Assembly (NCBI GenBank): GCA_964512165.1
Contig: CAZEHQ010000002.1
Coordinates: 4,763 to 68,762, forward strand
Direction: 5' to 3'
Length of the DNA stretch: 64,000 nt
DNA from: UBA8231 sp964512165
Lineage (GTDB): Bacteria; Latescibacterota; UBA2968; UBA8231
Both the position numbers and the translations under genes were made by a program. The notes beneath the pieces are model-generated. The model searched no databases and was not told the DNA's origin. It worked only from the letters and a program-made list of their open reading frames with translations. Below, one piece after another: positions 1 to 8,572 of this stretch (positions are counted from its first letter, which is position 1; the number at the start of each line of letters is the position of its first letter).

Positions 1-2
1 GG

Positions 3-1781
3 GAAGGCGGCCGCATGGAGCAGGCGCGCGAGGAGGCGGATCGGATCGCCGGGTTCATCGCCGCCGCCCTGAGGGGCGGCACCGACCTCAACGGGGTGGA
101 TGAGGTTCTCGGCGAGACCGCCAGCCCCGGCGACTTCATGATCCTGACCCGCACCCGCCGGCATCTGTCCGAGTATTCCCGAGCCCTGGAGGAGCACGGA
201 CTCCCATACGACGTCACGGGCGCCGGGTCCCTGCGCTCATCCGCAGAGCTGCGCGCCCTGGTGGATGCCCTGGAGGCCGTCCTGCGGCCGGATGACTCCG
301 TGGCCCTGATCGCCAGCCTTCGGGGCCCCCTCTACGGGCTCGGCGACGATGACCTCTACCGCCTGCGGAAAGCGGGATGGCGGTTCCGCGTTACCGGGGA
401 TGCGCCGGAGGGCCTTGAGGCCCCGCTGAACGAGCGCCTCGATGGCGCCCTCCGCAGCCTGCGCCAACTGCGCCGTGATCTGGACCGGCGCCCGGCCGCC
501 GCCGCCCTCGAGCGCTTCGTCGAAGACTCGGGTCTGGCCGCGGTGGCCGCCAGCCGGCGGGGGGGGGCCTCCCGGGTCGGCAATCTGCTGAGGGTGCTGT
601 CGATGGTGCGCGAGTGGCAGGGCCGGCGCGGGCTCGACTGGGCGCGCATCGTCGCCTGTTTGCGGGATCTGCTCGAAGAGGACGAGCTGAGAGTGGAGGA
701 GATGACCCTCGAGACGGGGCGCCCCGACGTGGTCCGGGTGATGAACCTGCACCAGGCCAAGGGTCTCGAGGCGAAGGTGGTGTTCCTGGCCGATCCCGCC
801 GATCAGTCGGCGGCGCGGCAGACGGTCGACACCCATGTGTCCCGCCTGGGGGATTCCCCGCACCTGTCGATGGCGGTCACCATGGGCGGGCGCTTTCGAC
901 CGGTGGTGCTGGCCGAGCCCGCAGGGTGGGAGCAGGACCAGGCCGAGGAGGAACGGTTCGCCTCCGCCGAGGATTTGCGCCTCGTCTATGTCGCCGCAAC
1001 CAGGGCCAGAGACGTGCTGGTCGTCTCGCTGCCGGCCCACCGCAGCGGCGGTCCCTGGTCGCCGCTCGATCATCGGTTGAGCGGGGCTCGCGAGTTGCCC
1101 GTTCCCGCCGCGGACCCTCCCGCGCCGGCGCCGCGGGACTCGCCTCCCGCCGCCGACTTCGCGGAGCTCCGTCGGGAGCGGGAGCGGGCACTGGCGGCGG
1201 CGGCCGAGCCCTCCTACGGCCAGACGGTGGTGACCGAGGAGGAAGAGCTGGCGGCGGGCGAGGCGGACCCGGAAACCCGCGGACGGGGGTGGAGCTACGG
1301 GACCGCGGTGCACCGGCTGCTGGAAAGCCTGGCGACCCGGCGTCTCGAGGGGCTGGACGAAGCCGCCCTCCGCGACTTCGTCCGTGGTATACTGTTGGAG
1401 GAGGGACTGGACCCCGAGGCCCTGGAGCAGGCGGCCATGACGGCGATCGACCGCTTCCGGGGATCCGAGCTCTGGGGCGAGCTTCTGGCGGCCGGAGACG
1501 AGGTGCACGCCGAGGTGCCCTTCGGAGAAGCCCGCGGCGAGGGGGTGCGCCGGGGGGTGATCGACCTGGTGTACCGCGTCGGGGAAGGCGCCTGGAAGGT
1601 GGTCGACTACAAGACCCACCGCGGGGAAGGGGACTCGGCGATGGAGAGCCTGGCGGCGCGCTACGCGGACCAGGTAGCCGCCTATGCCGAGCACTGGGAG
1701 AGGGCGAGCGGAGAACGAGTGACCGAACGGGGCCTGTGGCTGGCCTCCTCCGACGGTGCGGATCGATACATCGGCCTGTGA
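3..1781 (+). CDS. AddA/RecB-type helicase-nuclease, C-terminal part (truncated by window edge)
   Basis: C-terminal part of an ATP-dependent helicase-exonuclease; the frame is open to the left edge, so the true start lies outside. Counting from the first ATG at 15, a motif IV-like MILTRTRR lies near residue 42, helicase motif V (MNLHQAKGLE) near 242 and motif VI (LVYVAATRAR) near 322. A PD-(D/E)XK nuclease domain opens with GTAVHRLLE near 430 and carries its catalytic strand IDLVY and VVDYKTH at about 518-534. Helicase followed by an extreme C-terminal RecB-like nuclease is the AddA arrangement; AddAB resects DNA ends for recombinational repair. ATP-binding motifs I-III are not visible, and AddB would have to lie upstream, so AddA is preferred over RecB only by domain order. 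purM follows after 74 bp on the same strand. Confidence 0.8.
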   Translation, partial: EGGRMEQAREEADRIAGFIAAALRGGTDLNGVDEVLGETASPGDFMILTRTRRHLSEYSRALEEHGLPYDVTGAGSLRSSAELRALVDALEAVLRPDDSVALIASLRGPLYGLGDDDLYRLRKAGWRFRVTGDAPEGLEAPLNERLDGALRSLRQLRRDLDRRPAAAALERFVEDSGLAAVAASRRGGASRVGNLLRVLSMVREWQGRRGLDWARIVACLRDLLEEDELRVEEMTLETGRPDVVRVMNLHQAKGLEAKVVFLADPADQSAARQTVDTHVSRLGDSPHLSMAVTMGGRFRPVVLAEPAGWEQDQAEEERFASAEDLRLVYVAATRARDVLVVSLPAHRSGGPWSPLDHRLSGARELPVPAADPPAPAPRDSPPAADFAELRRERERALAAAAEPSYGQTVVTEEEELAAGEADPETRGRGWSYGTAVHRLLESLATRRLEGLDEAALRDFVRGILLEEGLDPEALEQAAMTAIDRFRGSELWGELLAAGDEVHAEVPFGEARGEGVRRGVIDLVYRVGEGAWKVVDYKTHRGEGDSAMESLAARYADQVAAYAEHWERASGERVTERGLWLASSDGADRYIGL

Positions 1782-1855
1782 CGGTCTTCGTTGCCGGGAT
1801 CAGAGCCCCGTTCTAAGTTGACTCCGCCCCCCTTGACGCACCTCCAAGGATCATC

Positions 1856-2956
1856 ATGAGCCCATCCGGGACGACCTACACCGATACCGGTGTGAAGACC
1901 GGGGCGGCGGACGCGGCCCTCGCCCGGCTCGTCGCCCATGTCAGCCGCCCCCGGCACCGCCGGGAGGACGGTTCCCGCATCGGCGAGAGCCTCTTGGAGA
2001 GCGGTCTCTACGCCTCGGTTCTCGGCCTGGATGACCGCCGCGGCCTGGCGCTCACCACGGACGGCGTGGGTACCAAGGTCCTGGTGGCGGAGATGGTGGG
2101 CCGCTACGACACCATCGGCATCGACTGCGTGGCCATGAACGTCAACGATCTCGTGTGCGTGGGCGCCGAGCCCCTGGCCATGCTCGATTACCTGGCCGTG
2201 CAGAGGGTCGATCCCGACGTCTTCGACCAGATCGGCCAGGGCCTGGCCGCGGGCGCCGAGATGGCCAACATCTCCATCCCCGGGGGCGAGGTGTCGCAGA
2301 TGAAGGAGATCATCCGCGGCCTCGAAGAAGGCCAGGGCGTCGATCTCGTCGGCGCCGCCGCCGGTCTGGTCGATCTCGATCGACTGGTGGTGGGCGAGGG
2401 CATCGAGGACGGAGATGCAGTAGTCGGCCTCGTCAGCAACGGGCTCCACTCCAACGGCTATTCCCTCGTGCGAAGCGTCCTCTTCGGCACGCTCGGGCTG
2501 GACGCTACCGACCACGTACCCGAGTTCGGCCACACCGTCGCGGAGGAGTTGCTGCGGCCCACGTCGATCTATGTTCGACCGGCGATGGCCATGCTGCGGG
2601 CTGGTCTCCGGGTCCGGGCCTTCAGCCACTTGACCTCCGGGGGCTTCCTGAACCTGCTGCGCGTCCGGAGCCGGACCGGTTTCGTCCTCCACGCCCTGCC
2701 CGATCCGCAGCCCGTCTTCGACCTCATCCGGCGCGCCGGCCCGGTGGCCGACGAGGAGATGCACCGGGTCTTCAACATGGGCATCGGCTTCGGGGTCGTG
2801 GTGCCCGAGGTCGAGGCCGACGCCGTCCGCCGGACCGCCTCGGAGCACGGGTTCGAGAGCCTGGTCCTCGGCCATGCCAGCTCCAGCCATGCCGGACGGA
2901 TCCTCCTCGAGCCCCGGGGGCTGGTCGGCGAGGGCGACAGTTTCCGCCCCGTGTGA
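1856..2956 (+). CDS. purM: Phosphoribosylformylglycinamidine cyclo-ligase (AIR synthetase)
   Basis: Catalyses ATP-dependent ring closure of FGAM to aminoimidazole ribonucleotide, the fifth step of de novo purine synthesis, in the cytoplasm. The 366-residue protein is of normal family length. Family signatures visible are the N-terminal YTDTGVKTGAAD, the ATP/metal-binding LALTTDGVGTKV near residue 65, and DCVAMNVNDLVCVGAEP near 90-107, followed by the usual glycine-rich GLHSNGYSLVR near 198 and LTSGGFLNL near 258. ATG 1856 is preceded by CAAGGA at a good distance. It stands alone among unrelated genes rather than in a pur operon, which is common in this kind of genome. Identification is secure from the two conserved blocks. 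Confidence 0.95.
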   Translation: MSPSGTTYTDTGVKTGAADAALARLVAHVSRPRHRREDGSRIGESLLESGLYASVLGLDDRRGLALTTDGVGTKVLVAEMVGRYDTIGIDCVAMNVNDLVCVGAEPLAMLDYLAVQRVDPDVFDQIGQGLAAGAEMANISIPGGEVSQMKEIIRGLEEGQGVDLVGAAAGLVDLDRLVVGEGIEDGDAVVGLVSNGLHSNGYSLVRSVLFGTLGLDATDHVPEFGHTVAEELLRPTSIYVRPAMAMLRAGLRVRAFSHLTSGGFLNLLRVRSRTGFVLHALPDPQPVFDLIRRAGPVADEEMHRVFNMGIGFGVVVPEVEADAVRRTASEHGFESLVLGHASSSHAGRILLEPRGLVGEGDSFRPV

Positions 2957-3010
2957 GGCCGGACTTCGGCCCCAAGAGCGCCCGGCACTCTACAAGGCCG
3001 TCCAGACCAA

Positions 3011-3889
3011 GTGTTCAAGACTGTCCATCAAGCCGTTTGGGCCTTCGACGCCGAGTGGGTGCCCGATGCCGACACCGGAAGGCGGGTGTACGCGCTGTCC
3101 TCCGACTGCACCGACGAGGAGGTCGTGGCCGAGATGTACCAGCGGGGCGGGGCAACCGACGAGGAACCGCGGCCCTACCTCAAGACGGTCATGTGCCGCC
3201 TGGTCTCGCTGTCGGCGGTGACTCGCACCGAGGAGGAGGGCGGAGCGGTGCGCCTGCAGCTGCGCTCTCTGCCAGCGACCACGAACCCGAAGGCGCGCCA
3301 GGCGTCGGAGCCCGAGATCGTCCGCCGGTTTCTGGACGGAGTCGGCCGAGCCAAGCCCCAGATGGTGGGCTACAACTCGGGATCGGCGGATCTGCGCATT
3401 CTGGTGCAGCGAGGGGTGGTTCACGGCATTCGGGCCGCCGCCTTTGCCGAGCGTCCCGACAAGCCCTGGGAGGGCGTCGACTACTTCGCGGGCGGAGACT
3501 GGCACGTCGACCTGATCGAGATCCTCGGTGGCTGGGGCCGCGGTCGACCGTCCCTGCACGAGATGGCGTCGGCCTGCGGGATTCCCGGCAAGTTCTCGGG
3601 CGCGGGGGACAGCGTCCAGGACCTGTGGGCGAGAGGAGAGCTGGGGGCCATCATCGCCTACAACGAGTTCGATGCCCTGACGACGTACCTGCTGTGGCTC
3701 CGGGTGGCCCATTTCGGTGGATTCTACGACTCGGACCAGTACCGGGAGGAAGAGAACCGGGTGCGGGACCTGCTCGAGCGCGAGTCGGCCAGGGCCGGAA
3801 GAGGGCACCTGGCCGAGTATCTTCAGGAGTGGAACCGCACCCGGCGCCCAGAGGTTGCCGCCAGGACGCAGCTGAATCTCGGTCTGTGA
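3011..3889 (+). CDS. Predicted 3'-5' exonuclease of the DNA polymerase B exonuclease-like family
   Basis: A stand-alone DnaQ-fold exonuclease related to the proofreading domain of family B polymerases. The three DEDDy-type motifs are visible: Exo I FDAEWVPD near residue 11, Exo II GYNSGSADLRIL near 118, and Exo III YNEFDALTTY near 216, in which the Tyr and Asp of the YxxxD signature are both present. No polymerase domain follows; 292 residues is typical of the stand-alone family. The start is GTG 3011, which gives the N terminus usual for this family (VFKTV before VWAFDAEW). Likely role is removal of 3' ends in DNA or RNA processing; the substrate is not known for this group. It sits between purM and the Fic gene with gaps of 54 and 124 bp, so an operon with purM is possible but not evident. 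Confidence 0.8.
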   Translation: MFKTVHQAVWAFDAEWVPDADTGRRVYALSSDCTDEEVVAEMYQRGGATDEEPRPYLKTVMCRLVSLSAVTRTEEEGGAVRLQLRSLPATTNPKARQASEPEIVRRFLDGVGRAKPQMVGYNSGSADLRILVQRGVVHGIRAAAFAERPDKPWEGVDYFAGGDWHVDLIEILGGWGRGRPSLHEMASACGIPGKFSGAGDSVQDLWARGELGAIIAYNEFDALTTYLLWLRVAHFGGFYDSDQYREEENRVRDLLERESARAGRGHLAEYLQEWNRTRRPEVAARTQLNLGL

Positions 3890-3952
3890 AGCAGAGAGCG
3901 GGATCGGCCTCGGCGAGCGGGGGAGGGGTGGCGCCGGGACGGATAGGCCCGT

Positions 3953-3958
3953 TATAGT
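3953..3958 (+). promoter_or_regulatory. Possible -10 element upstream of the Fic gene
   Basis: TATAGT lies about 56 bp before the GTG of the Fic gene in an otherwise GC-rich spacer. No convincing -35 hexamer is found 16-18 bp upstream, so this is only a candidate -10 box. Confidence 0.3.
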
Positions 3959-4013
3959 ATCGATACGTGCCCGCCGCCAGTAAAACGGATCGAGCCCCAG
4001 GCCCAAAGGGGAT

Positions 4014-5168
4014 GTGGTGACAACGGTCCCTCGTTCGGGGATGTCCCGGTCAGCCGTCAAGACCTTCGAGCCTCCGTCCCTCCCCCCTCCCGGTCTGCGG
4101 CTGGACGGAGTCACCCACCGCGCCCTGTCCGAGGCCGACCGGGCCCTCGGTTTCCTGTACGGCCAGATCGCGGCTCGTGAGACCGCCGCGGATCTGATCG
4201 CATTGGCCTGCCGGCGCGAGGCGGTCGCCTCCTGCCGGCTGGACGGCAGCCGGATCACCCTGCGAGACCTGCTCTGGTGGGAGTTGGACGGGAACAGGGC
4301 GAATCGGCTCGGTGTCCCCGCGGGTGAAGCGCGGATCTGTGCGAACTACGCGAAGGCGATCGGGAGCATGCTCCCGGAGTCCGCCCAGGGACAGGACGAC
4401 GCCGTGAGCCAGAGGGGGCTCCGATCCCTTCACAAGGCTCTCTTCGCCAGGCTCCGCGGCCGCGATGACCGGCCCGGCGAGTTCCGCCGGACGATGATCT
4501 GGCTGGGCCCGGAGGGGAGCACCGCGGCGACGGCGCACTTCGTACCTCCACTACCGCAGAGAATCCCGGAGCACGTGGATCGGCTCCAGGCCTTCTGGAG
4601 AAGGGACGCGCCACTCCCGCCGCTGGCCAGGATCGCCCTGGTCTCTCTGCAACTGGAGTCCCTTCACCCCTTCGTCGACGGCAGCGGCCGGGTCAGCCGC
4701 CTGTGCCTGTTGCGGATGCTGCAGAGCGCCCACGGAGCCTGGCCGCAGTTGCTGACTCCTTCGGCGGCGATGGCCGCCGACATCGGCGAGCACTTCCGCC
4801 ATCAGCAGCGGGCGCGGATTCAGGGGGATTGGGAGGGCTGGATCCGCTACTTTGCCGGGCGGCTGGAGGAGGCGGCCGTAGCGGCTGCCAGCCGCCTGGA
4901 GCGGATGGACGCGGAGCTTCGGGAGCAGGAGGACCGGATCGGCCAGCACATGGCGGGACTGCGGCAGACGGCAGGGGCACTTCTGGGGGAGCTGGTCTCC
5001 AAGCCCCTCATCACGGTGTCCGACGTAGCCCGCATCTGCGACCGGACCTTTGCCAACGCCAATCTGCTGGTCGGCCGGCTGGAGGAGCTCGGTCTACTGC
5101 AGGAAATCACGGGCCGCCGGCGCAATCGTCGGTTCCTCTACTCACTCTACTGGGAGGAAGGGCCATGA
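4014..5168 (+). CDS. Fic family AMPylase with N-terminal inhibitory helix and C-terminal winged helix
   Basis: Fic enzymes transfer AMP (or another phosphate-linked group) from a nucleotide to a hydroxyl of a target protein. The catalytic loop HPFVDGSGRVSR is at residues 218-229, with the essential His218 and the anion-binding glycines/Arg present (GSG in place of the commoner GNG). The N-terminal Fic_N segment contains EAVASCRLDGSRITL; this is the position of the class II inhibitory motif (S/T)xxxE(G/N), but here it reads S73-CRL-D77-G78, so the inhibitory Glu is replaced by Asp. The last about 60 residues (TVSDVARICDRTFANANLLVG...) form a winged-helix DNA-binding-like domain, as in many stand-alone Fic proteins. 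The start is GTG 4014; the next GTG codon (4017) would also serve. No antitoxin gene adjoins, consistent with built-in inhibition. Confidence 0.88.
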   Translation: MVTTVPRSGMSRSAVKTFEPPSLPPPGLRLDGVTHRALSEADRALGFLYGQIAARETAADLIALACRREAVASCRLDGSRITLRDLLWWELDGNRANRLGVPAGEARICANYAKAIGSMLPESAQGQDDAVSQRGLRSLHKALFARLRGRDDRPGEFRRTMIWLGPEGSTAATAHFVPPLPQRIPEHVDRLQAFWRRDAPLPPLARIALVSLQLESLHPFVDGSGRVSRLCLLRMLQSAHGAWPQLLTPSAAMAADIGEHFRHQQRARIQGDWEGWIRYFAGRLEEAAVAAASRLERMDAELREQEDRIGQHMAGLRQTAGALLGELVSKPLITVSDVARICDRTFANANLLVGRLEELGLLQEITGRRRNRRFLYSLYWEEGP

Positions 5169-5494
5169 GCAGGCGCTATTATTGCAGTGGCGGCCAATTC
5201 AATACGACAGAGGGCCTTGTAGGGGCCCCCCCTTGGGAAGGTGGGTGAGCCCTGCGCACGACCTCGACGGCGCCGGGGAGGGCTGACGAACCAGCTCCGG
5301 CGTGCGGCGGCCACAGGGGCGCGTGCCGGGGTGGAGGCCGGCCCCCCCGTGGGTGGTCTTGCCTGAGGGGGGAGGAGGACACCGGGGAGGGGTGATTTTT
5401 CAGGTGGCCGAGCCCGTCGGAAAACGTTACCTTCTCGGGTCACGCCCAATCATCCTTCCCCCCCACGGCACGCGGCCAAGGAGTGATTGCCCAA
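5169..5494 (+). other. GC-rich spacer/leader before the RpoD-like sigma gene; no gene seen
   Basis: About 325 bp between the Fic gene and the sigma factor. A 27-codon frame starting at 5165 overlaps the Fic stop (ATGA), but it lacks a family match and I do not call it a gene. The stretch contains G- and C-runs, a short CCCG...CGGG pairing near 5431-5457, and an A/T-richer patch around 5395-5440. I find no SRP, tmRNA, RNase P or tRNA signature. It most likely holds the sigma-factor promoter and 5' leader. Confidence 0.4.
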
Positions 5495-6346
5495 GTGAAC
5501 TACGAAAGCTGGACGGACGAGGATGTCAGTCTGCAGACGTATTTCAATGAGATCGCAAGTTCACAGCCGCTGTCCCGGGAGAAAGAGGCCGAGTTGGCCG
5601 AGCGCATCGCCGCCGGCGACGAGCGGGCTCGAGAAGAGCTCGCCGAGGCCAATCTCCTGTTCGTCGTCACCGTAGCCAAGCAGTATCGCAACCGCGGCCT
5701 GTCCTTCTCGGAGTTGATCAGCGCCGGCAACCTCGGGCTGATGACCGCCGTGGACAGGTTCGACGCCACGCGGGGTTACAAGTTCATCTCCTATGCGGTG
5801 TGGTGGATCCGCCAGGCGATTCAGCAAGCCCTGGCCGAAGACAGCCGCACAGTCCGCCTTCCGCTGAACCGCCTCAACCTCCTTCGCAAGATCGCCCGCA
5901 CCGCGCAGCAGCTCGGTAATGCCAACGAAGGCGAGCCCCACGACGAGGAGATCGCCGCGGCCCTGGAGCTGTCCATCACGGAGGTGCGGGACACCATGTT
6001 GAGCGGGCGGCGCGCCGTGTCACTCGACCGCGCCGTCTTCGACGAGGACGAGGACACGACCCTGCTCAAGCGGTTGGCCGACCCGGCCCAGGAGCAGCCG
6101 GACGAGTGCATCACCCGGTCCTCCAGCCAGCAGCAGCTGGAGAAGGTTCTCGAGGGTCTCGACGAGCGCGAGCACGAGATCATCCAGCTCTACTTCGGCC
6201 TCGACGGCTCAGAGCCGATGACCCTCGAGCAGATCGGCGACCGCATGGGGCTCACGCGGGAGCGCATCCGCCAGCTCAAGGAGCGGGCCTTTTGCAAGCT
6301 GCGACACCCCTCACGCCACGAGGAGCTGCGGTCCCTCGAGGACTGA
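5495..6346 (+). CDS. RNA polymerase sigma-70 family factor, short RpoD/SigA-like (first of two)
   Basis: Promoter-recognition subunit of RNA polymerase. Region 1.2/2.1 (YFNEIASSQPLSREKEAELAERI-type) is followed by region 2.2-2.4 (LISAGNLGLMTAVDRFD, then KFISYAVWWIRQAI near residue 95-115), region 3 (TVRLPLNRLNLLRKI) and region 4.2 (MTLEQIGDRMGLTRERIRQL near 245). The about 283-residue size without a long region 1.1 is that of Bacteroidota/FCB-type primary sigma factors. I place the start at GTG 5495 because AAGGAG (5478-5483) lies 11 nt upstream; the earlier in-frame GTG 5483 overlaps that Shine-Dalgarno sequence. A second, equally RpoD-like factor is encoded at 61887, so one of the two is presumably an alternative (stationary-phase or stress) sigma factor. 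A strong hairpin follows. Confidence 0.9.
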   Translation: MNYESWTDEDVSLQTYFNEIASSQPLSREKEAELAERIAAGDERAREELAEANLLFVVTVAKQYRNRGLSFSELISAGNLGLMTAVDRFDATRGYKFISYAVWWIRQAIQQALAEDSRTVRLPLNRLNLLRKIARTAQQLGNANEGEPHDEEIAAALELSITEVRDTMLSGRRAVSLDRAVFDEDEDTTLLKRLADPAQEQPDECITRSSSQQQLEKVLEGLDEREHEIIQLYFGLDGSEPMTLEQIGDRMGLTRERIRQLKERAFCKLRHPSRHEELRSLED

Positions 6347-6367
6347 GAGCGCTACGCCGAAAAGCAC

Positions 6368-6397
6368 GGCGGCCTCTGCCTCAGGGCGGGGGCCGCC
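6368..6397. terminator. Bidirectional hairpin terminator between convergent genes
   Basis: A 13-bp stem (6368-6380 with 6385-6397, three G-T pairs included) with a TCAG loop lies between the convergent sigma gene and the oxidoreductase. On the minus strand it is followed by GTGCTTTTCGG; the plus-strand side has only a short T run. It probably ends transcription from both sides. Confidence 0.5.
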
Positions 6398-6429
6398 TTC
6401 GCATGTACGGACGGGCGCGCTGGGCGGAC

Positions 6430-7497
6430 TCAGACGTGAAAGACGTAGAGATCGCGGTCAACGCCGGGCAGCTCGACCCAGGCCCCGCCTCGCCGGTGGG
6501 ACTCCGCCACCCCCAGGCAGGCCTCGGTGATGTGATGGGTCACGTCGATGTGGCCCCGCGTCGGCCTTCCTTCCTCGTGGGCGTTGAGGAGATCCTCCAG
6601 GCAGGAGACCACCGTGCTCCTCGGTTCCACGGCCGGGAGCGCGGCATCGGACCAGCTGCGTCCCTCGCCAACCCGCAGGCTGGCGCCGGCGCCGTTGCCC
6701 AGGGACCGGACGGTGCCCTCGGACCCAATGACCTCGAACTCCCAGGGGGCAGCCGGGACCGACCACGCCTGCACGCCGCCGGTGAAACGCAGCTGGTAGG
6801 TGGAGGTTGGATCGAAGGGCACGTGGCCGTCCTCGATGACGTATTCGGGGGGATCGAACTCCCCGCGTACGTGGGTGATCTCCGGGTCCCCGATCAGCCA
6901 GGAGACCGTGTCGATGGAATGGATGTGGCCGTGGAGCAGGCTCGATGCGGCGTAGTGGACGACGACCCTGGGCTCGCCGATGCGGCCTCCGAGGACGGCG
7001 TCGCGCACCACGTCGTAGCGGTTGTCGAAGCGGCGGAGCACCCCGCTGTTGAACACGGTGCCGTTGCGCTTCACGGCGTCGCGGATCTCGTCGGCCCTCT
7101 GCATGGAGCAGGCCATGGCCTTCTCGACGTAGAGCATGGGCACCGCCAGATCGGCCAGGGCCACGGCCAAGTCGGCATGGGAGTCGCCGCGGAAGGACGG
7201 ATCCGGGCTCTCCCGGCCGGGCTTCTGCAGGCCGGTGGCCGTCGTGCACACGGCGACCAGGTCCGGCCTCTCCTGCTCGACCATGGCCCGGAAGTCCTCG
7301 TACACGGCCTCCACGCCCCAGCGCTCGGTGAAGTCCTTCCGCCGTTCGGCGAGGAGGTCGCAGCCGGCGGCCAGCTCCAAGCGGCTGCTGGCCCGGGCGG
7401 ATGCGGCGATGGAGTAGGGCAGGTTGGAGTGGCCTTCGTCGTCGATGGTGGACCCCATTCGGCCCAAGCCGATGACGCCGACTCGGTAGGTGGGCAT
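6430..7497 (-). CDS. Gfo/Idh/MocA family oxidoreductase
   Basis: NAD(P)-dependent oxidoreductase of the glucose-fructose oxidoreductase/inositol dehydrogenase family, usually acting on sugars, inositols or derivatives in the cytoplasm. The Rossmann motif VIGLGRMGS is at residues 8-16 and the central lysine motif appears as YVEKAMA (EKA instead of EKP) near 121. The C-terminal substrate domain contains the HIHSIDTVSW block near 204, where the family's catalytic His lies. Length 355. Start ATG 7497 (MPTYRVGVIG) is chosen because the nucleotide fold begins at once and CGGAGA precedes it; the frame is open further upstream but without sense. Divergent from the hydroquinone reductase gene. Substrate unknown. 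Confidence 0.85.
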   Translation of the reverse strand: MPTYRVGVIGLGRMGSTIDDEGHSNLPYSIAASARASSRLELAAGCDLLAERRKDFTERWGVEAVYEDFRAMVEQERPDLVAVCTTATGLQKPGRESPDPSFRGDSHADLAVALADLAVPMLYVEKAMACSMQRADEIRDAVKRNGTVFNSGVLRRFDNRYDVVRDAVLGGRIGEPRVVVHYAASSLLHGHIHSIDTVSWLIGDPEITHVRGEFDPPEYVIEDGHVPFDPTSTYQLRFTGGVQAWSVPAAPWEFEVIGSEGTVRSLGNGAGASLRVGEGRSWSDAALPAVEPRSTVVSCLEDLLNAHEEGRPTRGHIDVTHHITEACLGVAESHRRGGAWVELPGVDRDLYVFHV

Positions 7498-7579
7498 GAT
7501 CTGTCTCCGGATGATGAGCGGGGCCCAAGTATAGAGGCCCGCCACCCTGGTGCCACCCCCAGGGGCGGAAGGAGTGCGA

Positions 7580-8572
7580 TTGGTCGCGGCCTCGAGGAGA
7601 GGCCAGATTCCGGACGCCATGGCCAACCGCGACCGAGGTGAGTTCGTCCGTTCCGAAGACGCCTTCCGCGGCTGGGTGACGGCCGACGGCTCTTCCGGCT
7701 TCCCGGCCGAGGCCGGCCGCTACCACCTCTACGTCTCCTGGGCCTGCCCCTGGGCCCACCGAACCATCATCGTGCGCCGGCTCAAGGGGCTCGAGGATGT
7801 CATCGGCATGACCGCCGTCGACCCCATGCGGGACGACCGCGGCTGGGCCTTCCGAGAGGGCGATGACCACGGCGCCGATCCCGTCAACGGTTTCGAGTTC
7901 CTCAGCCAGGCCTACACCGCCACGGACGCGGGGTACAGCGGACGGGTCACGGTGCCCGTCCTCTGGGACACCGAGCACGGGCGCATCGTGAGCAATGCGG
8001 ACGACGACCTGATGCGGATGCTGACCAGGGAGTTCGACGCCTTCACCGACCGGGAGCTCGACCTCTACCCGGAGGAACTGCGCGAGGAGATCGACGAGGT
8101 CAACGATCTGGTCTACGCCGACGTCAACGACGGCGTGTACCGGTGCGGCTTCGCACGCTCCCAGGGCGCCTACGACCGGCGAGTGCGCAGGCTCTTCGCG
8201 GCGCTGGACTGGCTCGACGAGCGGCTTGCCGGGCAGCGGTACCTGGTGGATGGGCGGATCACCGAGGCCGACTGGCGGCTCTTCGTCACCCTCGTGCGCT
8301 TCGACGCCGTCTACCATGGACACTTCAAGTGCAACTTGCGCCGGATCATCGACTATCCCCACCTGTCCGGCTATCTTCGGGACCTCTACCAGAAGCCGGG
8401 GATCGCCGAGACCGTGAACTTCGACCACATCAAGCGCCACTACTACGGCACACACGAGGACCTGAATCCCGGCGGGATCGTCCCCGTGGGGCCTGAAATG
8501 GTCCTGACCGCGGCTCACCATCGCGACTTTCCGGACCCCTCTCGGCCACCGGCGTCCTCGCTCGATGACTGA
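7580..8572 (+). CDS. Glutathionyl-hydroquinone reductase (Xi-class glutathione transferase)
   Basis: Reduces glutathionyl-hydroquinones back to hydroquinones using glutathione (YqjG/PcpF/ECM4 family). Signatures: FVRSEDAFRGWV near residue 24, the catalytic Cys in VSWACPWAHR, the IIVRRLKGLEDVIGMT strand, and the C-terminal all-helical GST domain with RLFVTLVRFDAVYHGHFKCN and IIDYPHLSGYLRDLYQ. The start is uncertain: TTG 7580 has AAGGAG (7569-7574) 5 nt upstream and gives about 330 residues, matching the family, while the first ATG (7619) has no well-placed Shine-Dalgarno sequence. The stop overlaps the msrA start by 8 nt (ATGACTGA), so the two are translationally coupled, which fits a shared redox-stress role. 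Confidence 0.9.
   Translation: MVAASRRGQIPDAMANRDRGEFVRSEDAFRGWVTADGSSGFPAEAGRYHLYVSWACPWAHRTIIVRRLKGLEDVIGMTAVDPMRDDRGWAFREGDDHGADPVNGFEFLSQAYTATDAGYSGRVTVPVLWDTEHGRIVSNADDDLMRMLTREFDAFTDRELDLYPEELREEIDEVNDLVYADVNDGVYRCGFARSQGAYDRRVRRLFAALDWLDERLAGQRYLVDGRITEADWRLFVTLVRFDAVYHGHFKCNLRRIIDYPHLSGYLRDLYQKPGIAETVNFDHIKRHYYGTHEDLNPGGIVPVGPEMVLTAAHHRDFPDPSRPPASSLDD

Noticed and set aside
5165..5248. 27-codon frame overlapping the Fic stop (ATGA)
   Set aside because: Short, no recognisable motif, no separate ribosome-binding support; could be chance.
6458..8521. 687-codon minus-strand frame across the oxidoreductase and hydroquinone reductase genes
   Set aside because: Low-complexity translation, antisense to a clear glutathionyl-hydroquinone reductase.
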